Positions 52,044-62,300 of a DNA stretch of 64,000 bases are shown here, piece by piece. Every line of letters starts with the position of its first letter. Position 1 is the stretch's first letter. A program made the translations under genes and the position numbers. The notes beneath the pieces were generated by a model that ran no database searches, was not told the origin of the DNA, and saw nothing but the letters and a program-made list of their open reading frames with translations. This DNA is from an uncultured Albidovulum sp. (lineage in GTDB: Bacteria; Pseudomonadota; Alphaproteobacteria; Rhodobacterales; Rhodobacteraceae): NCBI GenBank assembly GCA_913064775.1, contig CAJYAD010000007.1, positions 62,001 through 126,000 on the forward strand, read 5' to 3'.

Positions 52044-52437
52044 ACGCAATGGCGGCGGGGCCGCCGCCCATCTGGCAAGCTTCGTCTTCTCGGGGCTGCT
52101 GGCCTTTGCGGTCGATGCCGGCCTGCTGCTGGCGCTGACCCATTGGGCGGGGATGTCCCCGTTCCTGGCGCGGGTGCCGTCGATCCTGCTGTCGATGCTG
52201 GCCGGCTGGCTGAGCAACCGGCGCCTGACCTTCCGGGTGCAGGGGCCGCCGCGCGCGGCGGAATTCCTGCGCTATGCCATGGCCAGCGGCACCGGAGTCG
52301 CGGTGAACTACGCTGTGTTCTCGGCGCTGTTGCTGACCTGGCCCGCGCTGGTGCCGGTGGCCGCGCTGGTGCTGGCCTCGGGGGTTGCGGCGGGGTTTTC
52401 CTATGCCGGATACCGCTGGTTCGCGTTTCGGCGCTGA
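52030..52437 (+). CDS. GtrA family flippase
   Basis: The 135-residue protein has four hydrophobic helices and the GtrA pattern (VDAGLLLALTH, PSILLSMLAGWLSNRRLTFRV, FLRYAMASGTGVAVNYAVFSAL). It has only a TTG start (52030), overlapping the deacetylase stop by 14 bases. GtrA proteins flip undecaprenyl-phosphate-linked sugars across the inner membrane. Confidence 0.86.
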   Translation: MTRHERNGGGAAAHLASFVFSGLLAFAVDAGLLLALTHWAGMSPFLARVPSILLSMLAGWLSNRRLTFRVQGPPRAAEFLRYAMASGTGVAVNYAVFSALLLTWPALVPVAALVLASGVAAGFSYAGYRWFAFRR

Positions 52438-52561
52438 CCACATCGCGACCCGCACCCCATACCCCCGCTTCATTGCGTCACTGGACGGTGGGGGGTGTCT
52501 TGGGGAATGATCGCGCAAACGGGGGGGCGCGGGCCTGTCCCGGCACAAGGAGCAGGGTCGC

Positions 52562-54454
52562 GTGACGCAAGACAGCCGCGAACGGGTCAAACGCGCCCTG
52601 TTGGTCTGGGCATTTCTGGGGCTGGCCGTGGGGATCGGGCTGCGCCTTGGCGGTTATCCGGGTCCGGCGGTGCTGTTGTGGCAGGCCAGCGTGCTGCCGA
52701 TCCTGGCCGCGCTTCTGGTCGAGATCGCGCGCAGCCTTGGCCGCGGCGAGGTCGGTCTGGATATCGTCGCGGCGCTGTCGATGTCGGCGGCGCTGATCTT
52801 CGGAGAGACGCTGGCCGCCGCGGTGGTGGCGGTGATGTATTCCGGCGGCACGGTGCTGGAAAGCCTGGCCGAGGGCCGCGCCCGGCGCGAGATGAGCGCG
52901 CTGCTGTCGCGGGTGCCGCGCAGCGCCACGCGGCACCGCGACGGTGCGCTAGAAGAGGTGGCGCTGGACCAGATCGTCCCCGGCGACCGGCTGTTCATCC
53001 GCCAGGGCGATGTGGTGCCGGTGGACGGTTCCATCGCCTCGGAAACCGCCTTTGTCGATACTTCGGCGCTGACCGGGGAATCGCTGCCGCAGCGCCTGAT
53101 CCAGGGCGCCGAGACGATGAGCGGCGCGACCAATGCGGGTGCGGCCTTCGATATGCTGGCGATCCGGCCGGCCTCGGAAAGCACCTATGCCGGGATCGTC
53201 CGCCTGGTCGAGGCGGCGCAACGCTCAAAAGCGCCGATGTCGCGGCTGGCGGATCTGTGGTCGCTGGGGTTTCTGGTGGTGACGGTGGCGATCGCGGCGG
53301 CGGCCTGGTGGACGACGGGCGATCCGATCCGCGCGGTGGCGGTGCTGGTGGTGGCGACGCCCTGCCCGCTGATCCTGGCGGTGCCGATCGCGCTGGTCGC
53401 GGGCATGTCGCGGGCGGCGCATTTCGGCGTGCTGGTGAAGGGCGCGGGGCCGCTGGAGGCGATGGCGCGGATCCGCACGCTGATTCTGGACAAGACCGGC
53501 CCGCTGACCGACGGTCGCCCCCGGATCGTCTCGGTCGAGCTTCACGCGGGCTTCACCGAGGATGAGGTGCTGCGCTACGCCGCCGCGCTGGATCAGGCCT
53601 CGAAACACCCGGTGGGGCAGGCGGTGGTGGCCGCAGCAGTTGCGCGGCAGTTGGCGCTTCCGGTGCCCTCCGCGGTGGCCGAGGAGCCGGGCGAGGGTGT
53701 CGAGGGTCTGGTCGAGGGGCGCCGGGTTCTGGTCGGCGGCGTCGATTTCGTGGCCGCGCGGTTGGCGCAGGGCGCAGAGGCCGCGCCGCAGAGCCGGGTC
53801 GCGGTGGGGGCTGCGGCGGGAGCCGTGCTGGTGGCGGTGGCGGTCGACGGGGTGCTGGCGGGCACGCTGGTGATGGCCGATCCGCTGCGCCAGGAGGTGG
53901 GCGTGATGCTGGCGGCACTGCGCGCCGGCGGGGTTGAGCGCATCCTGCTGGCCACCGGCGACCGCGCCGAGGTGGCCGAACGGGTGACCGAGGGGCTGGG
54001 GCTGGATGCCTTGCGCGCCGGGCTGACCCCGGGGCAGAAGGTGGATCTGGTCCTTGCGGAACGCGCCCGGGCGCCGGTGATGATGGTCGGCGACGGCATC
54101 AACGACGCGCCCGCGCTGGCCGCCGCCGATGTCGGTGTGGCGATGGGCGCGCGCGGCGCCGCGGCCTCGGCCGAGGCTGCCGACGTGGTGTTGCTGGTCG
54201 ATCAGATCGGTCAGCTGAGCACCGGCCTGCAGATCGCCCGCCGCGCCCGTGGGATCGCGTTGCAAAGCGTCGCCGCCGGGATCGGCCTGTCGGTCGTCGG
54301 CATGATCGCGGCGGCCTTTGGCTATCTGACACCGGTCGAAGGCGCGCTGTTGCAAGAGGGGATCGACGTCGCGGTGATACTCAATTCGCTGCGCGCGCTG
54401 CGGATTCCGGCGGCGGTGGCGGCGCTCGACCGGCCGGATCTGGTGCCCGAGTAG
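52562..54454 (+). CDS. Heavy-metal P1B-type ATPase (TPC motif)
   Basis: The start is GTG (MTQDSRERVKRAL). The 630 residues have TGES (SALTGESLPQ), a transmembrane TPC motif (VVATPCPLILAVPIAL) in place of the usual CPC, HP (ASKHPVGQAVV) and GDGINDAPAL. No N-terminal metal-binding domain is present. The phosphorylation site reads DKTGPLT, with Pro for the usual Thr. TPC resembles the P1B-5 class (nickel/iron-type in known cases), but the metal is not certain. Monocistronic. Confidence 0.88.
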   Translation: MTQDSRERVKRALLVWAFLGLAVGIGLRLGGYPGPAVLLWQASVLPILAALLVEIARSLGRGEVGLDIVAALSMSAALIFGETLAAAVVAVMYSGGTVLESLAEGRARREMSALLSRVPRSATRHRDGALEEVALDQIVPGDRLFIRQGDVVPVDGSIASETAFVDTSALTGESLPQRLIQGAETMSGATNAGAAFDMLAIRPASESTYAGIVRLVEAAQRSKAPMSRLADLWSLGFLVVTVAIAAAAWWTTGDPIRAVAVLVVATPCPLILAVPIALVAGMSRAAHFGVLVKGAGPLEAMARIRTLILDKTGPLTDGRPRIVSVELHAGFTEDEVLRYAAALDQASKHPVGQAVVAAAVARQLALPVPSAVAEEPGEGVEGLVEGRRVLVGGVDFVAARLAQGAEAAPQSRVAVGAAAGAVLVAVAVDGVLAGTLVMADPLRQEVGVMLAALRAGGVERILLATGDRAEVAERVTEGLGLDALRAGLTPGQKVDLVLAERARAPVMMVGDGINDAPALAAADVGVAMGARGAAASAEAADVVLLVDQIGQLSTGLQIARRARGIALQSVAAGIGLSVVGMIAAAFGYLTPVEGALLQEGIDVAVILNSLRALRIPAAVAALDRPDLVPE

Positions 54455-54669
54455 CGGCGATCCGCACGGGCGCGGCAAGAACCGACCCGAGGTTCTCCGT
54501 TCGGCTCTCATGGCTTCACTTTGACCAGCATGCACGGGAGTGTTTGTTAACAAACCTTGCAAACTGACCTATCGTCCGAGGCAGTATTGGTGGCACCGCG
54601 ACGGCACGGTCCTAGGCCCGCGTTCCGCTGTCGGCGCATGGTGGTGAGGGGCGTCATGCCGCGACTAGA

Positions 54670-54861
54670 GTGATCAAGGCATTGCGCGAATTCCGCGGGG
54701 TCACATGCCCCTATTGCGGCCATAATACCCGTCTGTTTTCAGGGTATTGCGGGCTTTGCCATCAGCGCAAACCCTTTGCAAGCCGGCTGCCGGTCATCCT
54801 GCTTTACCTAGCGGTGCCGCTACTGGCGCTGACGGTCTACATGATCGTGCGCCTCGTCTGA
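54670..54861 (+). CDS. Small zinc-ribbon membrane protein
   Basis: GTG at 54670 opens 63 residues with two CxxC pairs (CPYCGHNTRLFSGYCGLC) and one C-terminal hydrophobic helix (LPVILLYLAVPLLALTVYMIV). It is likely a membrane-tethered zinc ribbon. I do not recognise a function. It converges on pncB, 11 bases away. Confidence 0.6.
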   Translation: MIKALREFRGVTCPYCGHNTRLFSGYCGLCHQRKPFASRLPVILLYLAVPLLALTVYMIVRLV

Positions 54862-54872
54862 CGGGGGCCGCG

Positions 54873-56165
54873 TCAGACGATCACCTCCATCGGAGTCTGC
54901 GTGCCGACGCCGAACACCCGCTTGTAGCGCGCGACCTCATCCGCCGGGCCCATCGCCTTGTTGGGATTGTCCGACAGCTTCACCGTCGGCCGCCCATCGG
55001 CGCTGACGGCCTTGCAGACCAGGCTGAAGGGCACCAGCGCGTCGCCCGGCACCAGCCCGCGGAAATCGTTGGTCAGCAGCGTGCCCCAGCCAAAGCTGAT
55101 CCGCACCCGACCGGCGAAGCGACGGGTCAGCTCTTCGATCCGGTCGACGTCCAGCCCGTCGGAGAAGATCACCAGCTTTTCGCGCGGATCTTCACCACGC
55201 GCCTGCCACCAGGCAATGGCGGCCTCGGCCCCGGCCACCGGATCGCCGCTGTCGATGCGGATCCCGGTCCAGGAGGTCAGCCAATCGGGCGCATGGGCCA
55301 GGAAGCCCTCGGTGCCGTAGGTGTCGGGCAGGATGATGCGCAGCATGCCATCATGTTCCTCGTGCCAATCCTCCAGCACCCGGTAGGGGGCCTGGCGCAG
55401 GGCGTCGTCGGTATCGGCCAGCGCGGCATAGACCATCGGCATCTCATGCGCGTTGGTGCCGATCGCCTCCAGATCGCGGTTCATCGCGATCAGGCAGTTC
55501 GAGGTGCCGACGAAGGCCTTTCCCAGCCCCTCTTGCAGGGCCTGGACGCACCAATCCTGCCACAGGAAGGAATGCCGCCGCCGCGTGCCGAAATCCGCCA
55601 GCCGCAGATCGGGTACCTGTTTCAGGCGCTCGACCTTCTCCCACAGCTTGGTCATGGCGCGGGCGTAAAGGATCTGCAGCTCGAACCGCCGCATCTGGTT
55701 CAGCACGGCGCGCGAGCGCAGCTCCATCAGCACCGCAAGCGCCGGGATCTCCCAAAGCATCACCTCGGGCCAGGAGCCTTCGAAGGTCAGCTCATACTGG
55801 CCGTCGCGCTTTTCCAGATGGTAGGGCGGCAGTTGCAGGTTCTCGAACCATTCCATGAAGTCGGGGCGGAACATCTGGCGCTTGCCGTAGAACATGTTGC
55901 CGCGCAGCCATGTGCTTTCGCCGCGCCCCAGCCGGAGCGAGCGGATGTGATCCAGCTGCTCGCGCAATTCGCCCTCGTCCACCAACTCGGCCAGGCGGAT
56001 GGATTTTGAGCGGTTGATCAGGCTGAAGGTCACTTGCGTGTCGCGCCGGTTTCGAAAAATAGACTGACACATCAATAGCTTGTAGAAATCAGTGTCGATC
56101 AGCGAGCGCACGATCGGGTCGATCTTCCACTTGTGATTATAGACGCGTGTGGCGATATCGACCAT
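54873..56165 (-). CDS. pncB: Nicotinate phosphoribosyltransferase PncB
   Basis: The 430-residue protein has VTFSLINRSKSIRLAE, a central VFEQ-type region, and FSDGLDVDRIEELTRRFAGRVRISFGWGTLLTNDF, the NAPRTase signature. It makes nicotinate mononucleotide from nicotinate and PRPP. It follows pncA by 2 bases, forming a nicotinamide salvage pair. Confidence 0.95.
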   Translation of the reverse strand: MVDIATRVYNHKWKIDPIVRSLIDTDFYKLLMCQSIFRNRRDTQVTFSLINRSKSIRLAELVDEGELREQLDHIRSLRLGRGESTWLRGNMFYGKRQMFRPDFMEWFENLQLPPYHLEKRDGQYELTFEGSWPEVMLWEIPALAVLMELRSRAVLNQMRRFELQILYARAMTKLWEKVERLKQVPDLRLADFGTRRRHSFLWQDWCVQALQEGLGKAFVGTSNCLIAMNRDLEAIGTNAHEMPMVYAALADTDDALRQAPYRVLEDWHEEHDGMLRIILPDTYGTEGFLAHAPDWLTSWTGIRIDSGDPVAGAEAAIAWWQARGEDPREKLVIFSDGLDVDRIEELTRRFAGRVRISFGWGTLLTNDFRGLVPGDALVPFSLVCKAVSADGRPTVKLSDNPNKAMGPADEVARYKRVFGVGTQTPMEVIV

Positions 56166-56167
56166 GC

Positions 56168-56776
56168 TCAGCCCTCCAGCACGACGCCGGCGGCGCGCAT
56201 CGCCTTGCGGGCGGCCTCAAGGCTGCCGTCCAAGTCGATCGCCCGGCAGGCGTCCTCGCGCACCGTGACGTCATAGCCCAGCCGCGCGGCGTCGAGCGCC
56301 GAATATTGCACGCAGAAATCGGTGGCGAGGCCGACAAGCGTCAGCCGCGAAACCCCGCGCGTGCGAAGATAGCCGTCCAGGCCGGTCGGGGTTTCGTGGT
56401 CATTCTCGAAAAAGGCGGAATAGCTGTCAACGCCCGCGCGAAATCCCTTGCGGATGATCAGATCGGCCGCGTCGGTGTTCAGATCGGGGTGGAAATCGGC
56501 GCCTTTCGTCCCGATCACGCAATGGTCTGGCCAGAGCACCTGCTCGCCATAGGGCAGGGTGGTGACGCTGAAGGGCGCAGCACCCGGGTGCGACGACGCG
56601 AAAGAGCCGTGCCCGGCCGGGTGCCAATCCTGGGTCAGCACCTTGACCTGATACGCCTCCAGCAGGGCGTTGACGGGGGCCAGGATCTCGTCCCCGCCAG
56701 CCACCGCCAGCGCGCCGCCGGGGCAAAAGTCGTTCTGGATGTCGATCACGATCAGCGCGTCAGGGGTCGGGTGCAT
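56168..56776 (-). CDS. pncA: Nicotinamidase/pyrazinamidase PncA
   Basis: The 202-residue protein has DALIVIDIQNDFCPGGALAV (catalytic Asp 11), TQDWHPAGHGSF (zinc ligands), IRKGFRAGVDSYSAFFEND (Lys) and GLATDFCVQYSALDA (catalytic Cys). It hydrolyses nicotinamide to nicotinate for PncB. All catalytic residues are present. Confidence 0.96.
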   Translation of the reverse strand: MHPTPDALIVIDIQNDFCPGGALAVAGGDEILAPVNALLEAYQVKVLTQDWHPAGHGSFASSHPGAAPFSVTTLPYGEQVLWPDHCVIGTKGADFHPDLNTDAADLIIRKGFRAGVDSYSAFFENDHETPTGLDGYLRTRGVSRLTLVGLATDFCVQYSALDAARLGYDVTVREDACRAIDLDGSLEAARKAMRAAGVVLEG

Positions 56777-56876
56777 GGGCGCCTCCTTGTTAAGAAAGGC
56801 CTATGGCGCGGGGGGGCGGTCGTCAATGGTACGGCGCCGGGGTATGGCGCCGGTTCGGCGGCCGGGGCGCGATCCC

Positions 56877-56898
56877 TTTCATCTTGGTCCAAATACTC
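56877..56898 (-). repeat. Short interspersed intergenic motif, copy 2
   Basis: Read on the minus strand, GAGTATTTGGACCAAGATGAAA is a near match to the + strand copy at 8209-8230. It lies between pncA and trhO. Confidence 0.45.
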
Positions 56899-56960
56899 AA
56901 ATGCGGCCTCTGCCCCGCGCCGCGCTTGCCCGATCCGCACGGCGGCGCTAGCAAGGCGCC

Positions 56961-57872
56961 ATGATCACGGTCGCCGCCCTTTACCACTTCACCCGCTTCA
57001 CCGATCCGGCGGCGCTACATCCGCCGCTGGCAGAGCTTTGCGCGGCGCAGGGCGTGCGCGGCACGCTTTTGCTGGCGGACGAGGGCATCAACGGCACCAT
57101 CGCGGGCAGCCGGGAAGGGGTCGACGCGGTGCTGGGCCATATCCGGGCGCTGCCGGGCTGCGCCGGGCTGGAGTGGAAGGAAAGCGTGGCGCAGGAGATG
57201 CCCTTTGGCCGGATGAAGGTGCGGGTGAAGCGTGAGATCGTGACGATGGGGCAGCCGCAGGTCGATCCGCTGGCCGGCACCGGGCACTATGTCGACCCCG
57301 CCGACTGGAACGCGCTGATCGCGGCGCCGGATGTCGCGGTGATCGACACCCGCAATGATTACGAGGTGGCGATCGGCAGTTTCAAAGGCGCGATAGACCC
57401 TGACACAGCCAGATTCCGCGACTTCCCCGCCTGGTGGGAGGCAAACCGCGACCGCTTCGAGGGCAAGCGCATCGCGATGTTCTGCACCGGCGGCATCCGC
57501 TGCGAGAAGGCAACGAATTATCTGATCGGGCAGGGGGTGGCCGAGGTGCATCACCTCAAGGGCGGCATCCTGAAATACCTCGAAGAGGTGCCCGAGGATA
57601 CCAGCCTGTGGCACGGCGAATGTTTCGTCTTCGACCAGCGGGTCAGCGTCGGCCACGGTCTGGTGCCGGGCGATTACCAAAGCTGCCACGCCTGCCGGCG
57701 CCCGGTGTCTCAGGCCGATCGACGCCATCCCGATTACGAGGAAGGGGTGCAATGCCCGGCCTGCAAGGATGAGTATTCTCAGGCCGATCGCACCCGGTTC
57801 CGCGAACGGCAGCGGCAGGTGGCGCGCGCCGCCGAGCTGGGCGGGCGCCACCTGGGACAGGTGCTAAGCTAG
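56961..57872 (+). CDS. trhO: tRNA uridine(34) hydroxylase TrhO (rhodanese-like)
   Basis: The 303-residue protein has an N-terminal acylphosphatase-like region, a rhodanese domain with catalytic Cys in MFCTGGIRCEKATNYLI, and a C-terminal cysteine-rich tail (CHACRRPVSQADRRHPDYEEG...CPACKDEY). It makes 5-hydroxyuridine at tRNA position 34 with oxygen. All parts of the family are present. Confidence 0.95.
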   Translation: MITVAALYHFTRFTDPAALHPPLAELCAAQGVRGTLLLADEGINGTIAGSREGVDAVLGHIRALPGCAGLEWKESVAQEMPFGRMKVRVKREIVTMGQPQVDPLAGTGHYVDPADWNALIAAPDVAVIDTRNDYEVAIGSFKGAIDPDTARFRDFPAWWEANRDRFEGKRIAMFCTGGIRCEKATNYLIGQGVAEVHHLKGGILKYLEEVPEDTSLWHGECFVFDQRVSVGHGLVPGDYQSCHACRRPVSQADRRHPDYEEGVQCPACKDEYSQADRTRFRERQRQVARAAELGGRHLGQVLS

Positions 57873-58175
57873 GCACCATCGTCCCCCGGCGGGTGCGGCA
57901 ACCCGGCCGCCTTCATGCTCGGCCCGGCGTGCCCCAGCCCGGGCCAAGCCAATCAATCCGCGTGCCGCCTTGCTTCCCGCCACGTCGGCGTTGCGCGCAA
58001 GGTGGCCCGGATTTCGACAGTTGACGTAACGTAATCCAATGTGCAATCGAGTAACATCTGCGCTTTGCGACGGCGGGTCGTCTTGACGCGCTCCCGCCAA
58101 AACACAATCTTGCGATCAGACGTGAGCTTTGGCCCGCCGGCCGCTGTCTGTGCGTGCCGCAGGAAGGCCTTTTCG
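57873..58175. promoter_or_regulatory. Intergenic region before the RND operon
   Basis: This 303-base region has TTGACGTAACGTAAT at about 58020, which contains a -35-like TTGACG and a repeated GTAACGTA pattern, followed by AT-rich sequence to about 58055. It probably holds the promoter and a regulator site of the efflux operon. No ORF with a good ribosome site was seen. Confidence 0.45.
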
Positions 58176-59291
58176 ATGCCCGATCATATTCGCTATCACC
58201 GCATTGCCGCGCTCGTCGTCTTGATCGTCGCCGGTGCCTGGGTCCTGACCGGCCAGTTCTCGGCCGTCGGCAGCCAAGAGGCGCAGGCGGCGCAGAAGCC
58301 CACGCCCGCCGCGACGCCGTCCGACGCGGCCCGTGATCTGCCGACGGTCGCGGTGATCACGCCGGTCTACCGCGCGCACAGTCAGGCAATCACGATCTCG
58401 GGGGCGACGGCGCCGGACAAGGCGACCGCCTTGGCCGCGCGCACCAGCGGGATCATCGAAGCCCTGCCGGTGCAGAAGGGCGCGCGCATCGCCCGGGGCG
58501 CGTTGGTGGTGCGTATCGAGGGGCCGGAATTCGCCGCCAACGTCACCACCGCCGAAGCGCTGCTGGCGCAACGGCGGCATGAGCTGTCGGTGGCCGAGAA
58601 GCTGAACAAGTCCGGCAATACATCCGACACGGCGCTGACCGCGGCGCGGTCTAGCATGGCCGCGGCCGAGGCGCAGCTTAGCCAGGCGCGCGCCGCCGCC
58701 GACCGGCTGACGCTGGTCGCGCCGTTCAATGGGGTGGTGGGCGACGTGCCGGTGGAGCTGGGCGAATGGGTGCAGACTGGCACGCCGGTGGCGCGGCTTC
58801 TGGCGCTGGATCCGATCGTGGTGAAGGCCGAAGTCAGCGAAACCGACATCGGCCTGATCCATGTCGGATCGAAGGCAGAGGTCCGGCTGATCGACGGGCG
58901 CCGACTGCAGGGCAAGGTGCGTTTCGTGGCGGCCGAGGCCTCATCCAAGACACGCACCTTCCCGGTGGAGGTGGCGCTGCCCAACCCGGACGGCAAGATC
59001 CCCGCCGGCATGACCGCGGAGCTGACGCTTTTCGCCCCCGCGGTGCAGGCGGTTCAGGTGCGCCGGTCGGTGATCACGCTGTCGGGCGACGGCACCCTGG
59101 GGGTGCGCGCCGTCGGGTCCGACGATGTGGTGAAGTTCATCCCCGTCAAGCTGATCGACGACACGCCGGACGGGCTGATCATCACCGGGGTGCCGCAGGG
59201 GCTGCGGGTGATCGTTTCGGGGCAGGACATGGTGAAGGACGGGGCCCGGGTGAATGCCGTGGCCCAGCCCGCCGGCCAGCCGCTGGAATGA
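58176..59291 (+). CDS. RND efflux membrane fusion protein
   Basis: The start MPDHIRYHRIAALVVLIVAGAWVLTGQF at 58176, with AGGAAGG before it, gives 371 residues. An N-terminal anchor precedes a lipoyl domain (ARTSGIIEALPVQKGARIARGALVVRIEGPE), a coiled hairpin (RRHELSVAEKLNKSGN...SSMAAAEAQLSQARAAADRL) and beta-barrel domains, as in HlyD/AcrA-type adaptors. It links the RND pump to an outer-membrane channel not encoded here. Confidence 0.92.
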   Translation: MPDHIRYHRIAALVVLIVAGAWVLTGQFSAVGSQEAQAAQKPTPAATPSDAARDLPTVAVITPVYRAHSQAITISGATAPDKATALAARTSGIIEALPVQKGARIARGALVVRIEGPEFAANVTTAEALLAQRRHELSVAEKLNKSGNTSDTALTAARSSMAAAEAQLSQARAAADRLTLVAPFNGVVGDVPVELGEWVQTGTPVARLLALDPIVVKAEVSETDIGLIHVGSKAEVRLIDGRRLQGKVRFVAAEASSKTRTFPVEVALPNPDGKIPAGMTAELTLFAPAVQAVQVRRSVITLSGDGTLGVRAVGSDDVVKFIPVKLIDDTPDGLIITGVPQGLRVIVSGQDMVKDGARVNAVAQPAGQPLE

Positions 59292-59301
59292 GGCGCATGG
59301 C

Positions 59302-62300
59302 ATGAAACTTGTCGAAACCGCGATCCGCAATGCGCGGCTGACGATCTCGGTCCTGGTGTTCCTGATGATCGCCGGGGCCATGGCCTATATCTCGATCCCG
59401 AAAGAGGCCGAGCCCGACGTCCAGATCCCGATTATCTATGTCTCGATGACCTATACGGGGATTTCCCCCGAGGACAGCGAGCGGCTGCTGCTGCGGCCGA
59501 TGGAAAGCCAGCTGAAGAACATCTCGGGGATCAAGAAGATGACCTCGACCGCCTATCTGGGCGGCGGCAACGTGCTGATCGAATTCGTGGCGGGGGCGAA
59601 CCTCGACAAGGCGCTGACGGATGTGCGCAACGGCGTGCAGGACGCCAAGCCCAAGCTGCCCGACGGCACGGATGAGCCACAGGTGCATGAGGTCAACGTC
59701 TCGGAATTCCCGGTGCTGGTGGTGACGCTGTCGGGCGATGTGCCCGAACGCGCGCTGACGCTGGCGGCGCGGGCATTGCGGGACCGGCTTGAGGAAGTGC
59801 CGGGCGTGCTGGAGGCCAAGCTTCAGGGCGTGCGCGATGACGTGGCCGAGGTGACGATCGATCCGGCGAAGCTGTCGTCCTACGGGCTGCGGGCCGATCA
59901 GCTGATCCAGGGGGTCGCGGCGAACAACCAGCTTGTTGCCGCCGGGGTGCTGGAAGGACGTCAGGGCCGCTATGCGATCAAGGTGCCGACGCTGCTGGAG
60001 ACGATCAACGACGTGGCCGAGCTGCCGCTGATCGCCGAGGGCAACGCGATCGTGCGGGCCAAGGACATCGCCACCGTGCGGATGACCCAGAAGGACCCCG
60101 AGACGATCACCCGGCTGAACGGCCAGCCCGCGGTGGCGATCGAGATCTCAAAACGCGTCGGATCGAACCTGATCCAGACGGTGGATGCGGTGAAGGCGGT
60201 GACCGAGGCCGCGACGCCGCTGCTGCCCAAGGGCACGGTGGTCACCTTCTCGCAGGACAAGTCCGACAATATCCGCCAACTGCTGTCGGATCTGCAGAAC
60301 TCGGTCCTGACGGCGGTGATCCTGGTGTTCATCGTGATCCTCTTCGCGCTGTCGGGGCGGGCTTCTCTGCTGATTGGCCTGGCGATCCCGGCGTCCTTCC
60401 TGATCGGGATTCTGGGCCTCGACCTGGCCGGGCTGACGGTGAATATCGTGGTGCTGTTCAGCCTGATCCTGGCGGTGGGGATGCTGGTCGATGACGCGAT
60501 CATCGTCACCGAATACGCCGAACGCCGGATGAGCGAGGGGATGGACAAGCGCGCGGCCTTCGCGCTGGCGTCGCACCGCATGGCGGGGCCGGTGATCGCG
60601 GCGACGATGACGCGGGTGGCGGCGTTCTCGCCCTTGCTGTTCTGGCCCGGCGTCGTCGGCGAGTTCATGAAATACATGCCGATCACGCTGATCGCGACGC
60701 TGTCGGCCTCGATGCTTTACGCGCTGGTCTTCGCGCCAACCCTGGGCGCAATCGTCGCGCGCCCGGTGATCGAGACGGCGACCCATCGCGACGGGCTATA
60801 CATGAAGCTGGTGGGCCGGGCGATCCGCCATCCCTGGCTGGTGATGACGCTGGCCGTGGCCGCGCTGGTGGCGGTGCCGGTGGCCTATGGCAAGTTCGGC
60901 AAGGGGGTGGAGTTCTTCCCCAATGTGGAACCCGATTACGGCCTGCTTTACGTCCACGCGCGCGGCAACCTGTCGATCGACGAGAAGGATCAGCTGGTGC
61001 GCCAGGCCGAGGGTCGCATCCTTGGCTGGCCGGGGATCAAGACGGTCTATACCCGGTCGGGCAAGGCCGGCGGGCAGGGCAACGATGTCGCCGCCGATGT
61101 GATCGGGGTGATCCAGTACGAATTCGTCGACTGGCGCCAGCGCAAGCCCGCGAACCAGATCCTCGCGGATCTGCGCAAGGTGATGGTCGGCATTCCGGGG
61201 GTCGATGTCGAGGTTTCGGTCCCGCAGGCGGGGCCGCCCACCGGCAAGGCGATCCAGGTGCGGCTGACGGCGGTGGATCCGGCGCTGTTGCCGGCGGCGG
61301 CGCGGCAGGTGGCGGCGAAGCTGCGCACCATGCCTGATGCGATCGACGTGGATGACGGCCTGCCGCTGCCCGGCGTCGATTGGGAGCTGCAGGTGGACCG
61401 CGCCCAGGCCGCCCGCTACGGCATCACGCCCGGCGCGATCGGGGCGATGGTGCGGATGGTGACCGGCGGGCTGAAGCTGTCGGAATTCCGGCCCACGGGG
61501 GCGGATGACGCCGTCGACATCACCCTGCGCCTGCCGCGTGAGCAGCGCACGATATCAGAGCTGGACCAGCTGCGGATTGCGACCAATGCGGGACCGGTGC
61601 CGATCTCGAATTTCGTGACCCGGGTGGCGGCGCCGACGGTAGGCACCCTGACGCGGATCGACGGGGTGCGCGCGGTGACGGTGCAGGCCAATATCCCCGC
61701 CGGGTTGCAGCAAGATCCGGTGCGTCAGGAGGTGGCCAAGATGGTCGCCGGGATGGGGCTGGAAAAGGACGGGGTGCGCTGGACGATGGCCGGTGCCGAT
61801 CAGGACCAGAAGGATGCGCAGGCTTTTCTGGGCAAGGCCTTCCTGGCGGCGATGGCGCTGATCTTCGCGGTGCTGCTCGCGCAGTTCAACCGCTTCATCT
61901 CGGTCGGGCTGGTGCTGTCGGCGGTGGTGATGAGCACCATCGGCGTGTTCCTCGGGCTGATGATCATGGGCCAGCCCTTTGGCGTGGTGATGACCGGGAT
62001 CGGGATCATCGCGCTGGCCGGGGTGGTGGTGAACAACAACATCGTGCTGATCGACACCTACGACCAGTTGCGCGACGGCGGGATGGAGAAGGTCGCGGCA
62101 ATACTCGAGACCTGCCGTGAACGCGCCCGCCCCGTGGTGCTGACCGCGCTGACCGCCATTCTGGGCGTGCTGCCGATCGCCTTCGGGCTGAACCTGGAAC
62201 TGCTGGGGCATGAGACGACTTATGGCGCGCCCTCGACGCAATGGTGGATCTCGCTGTCGTCGGCGATCGTCTTCGGGTTGGCGTTTGCGACGGTGCTGAC

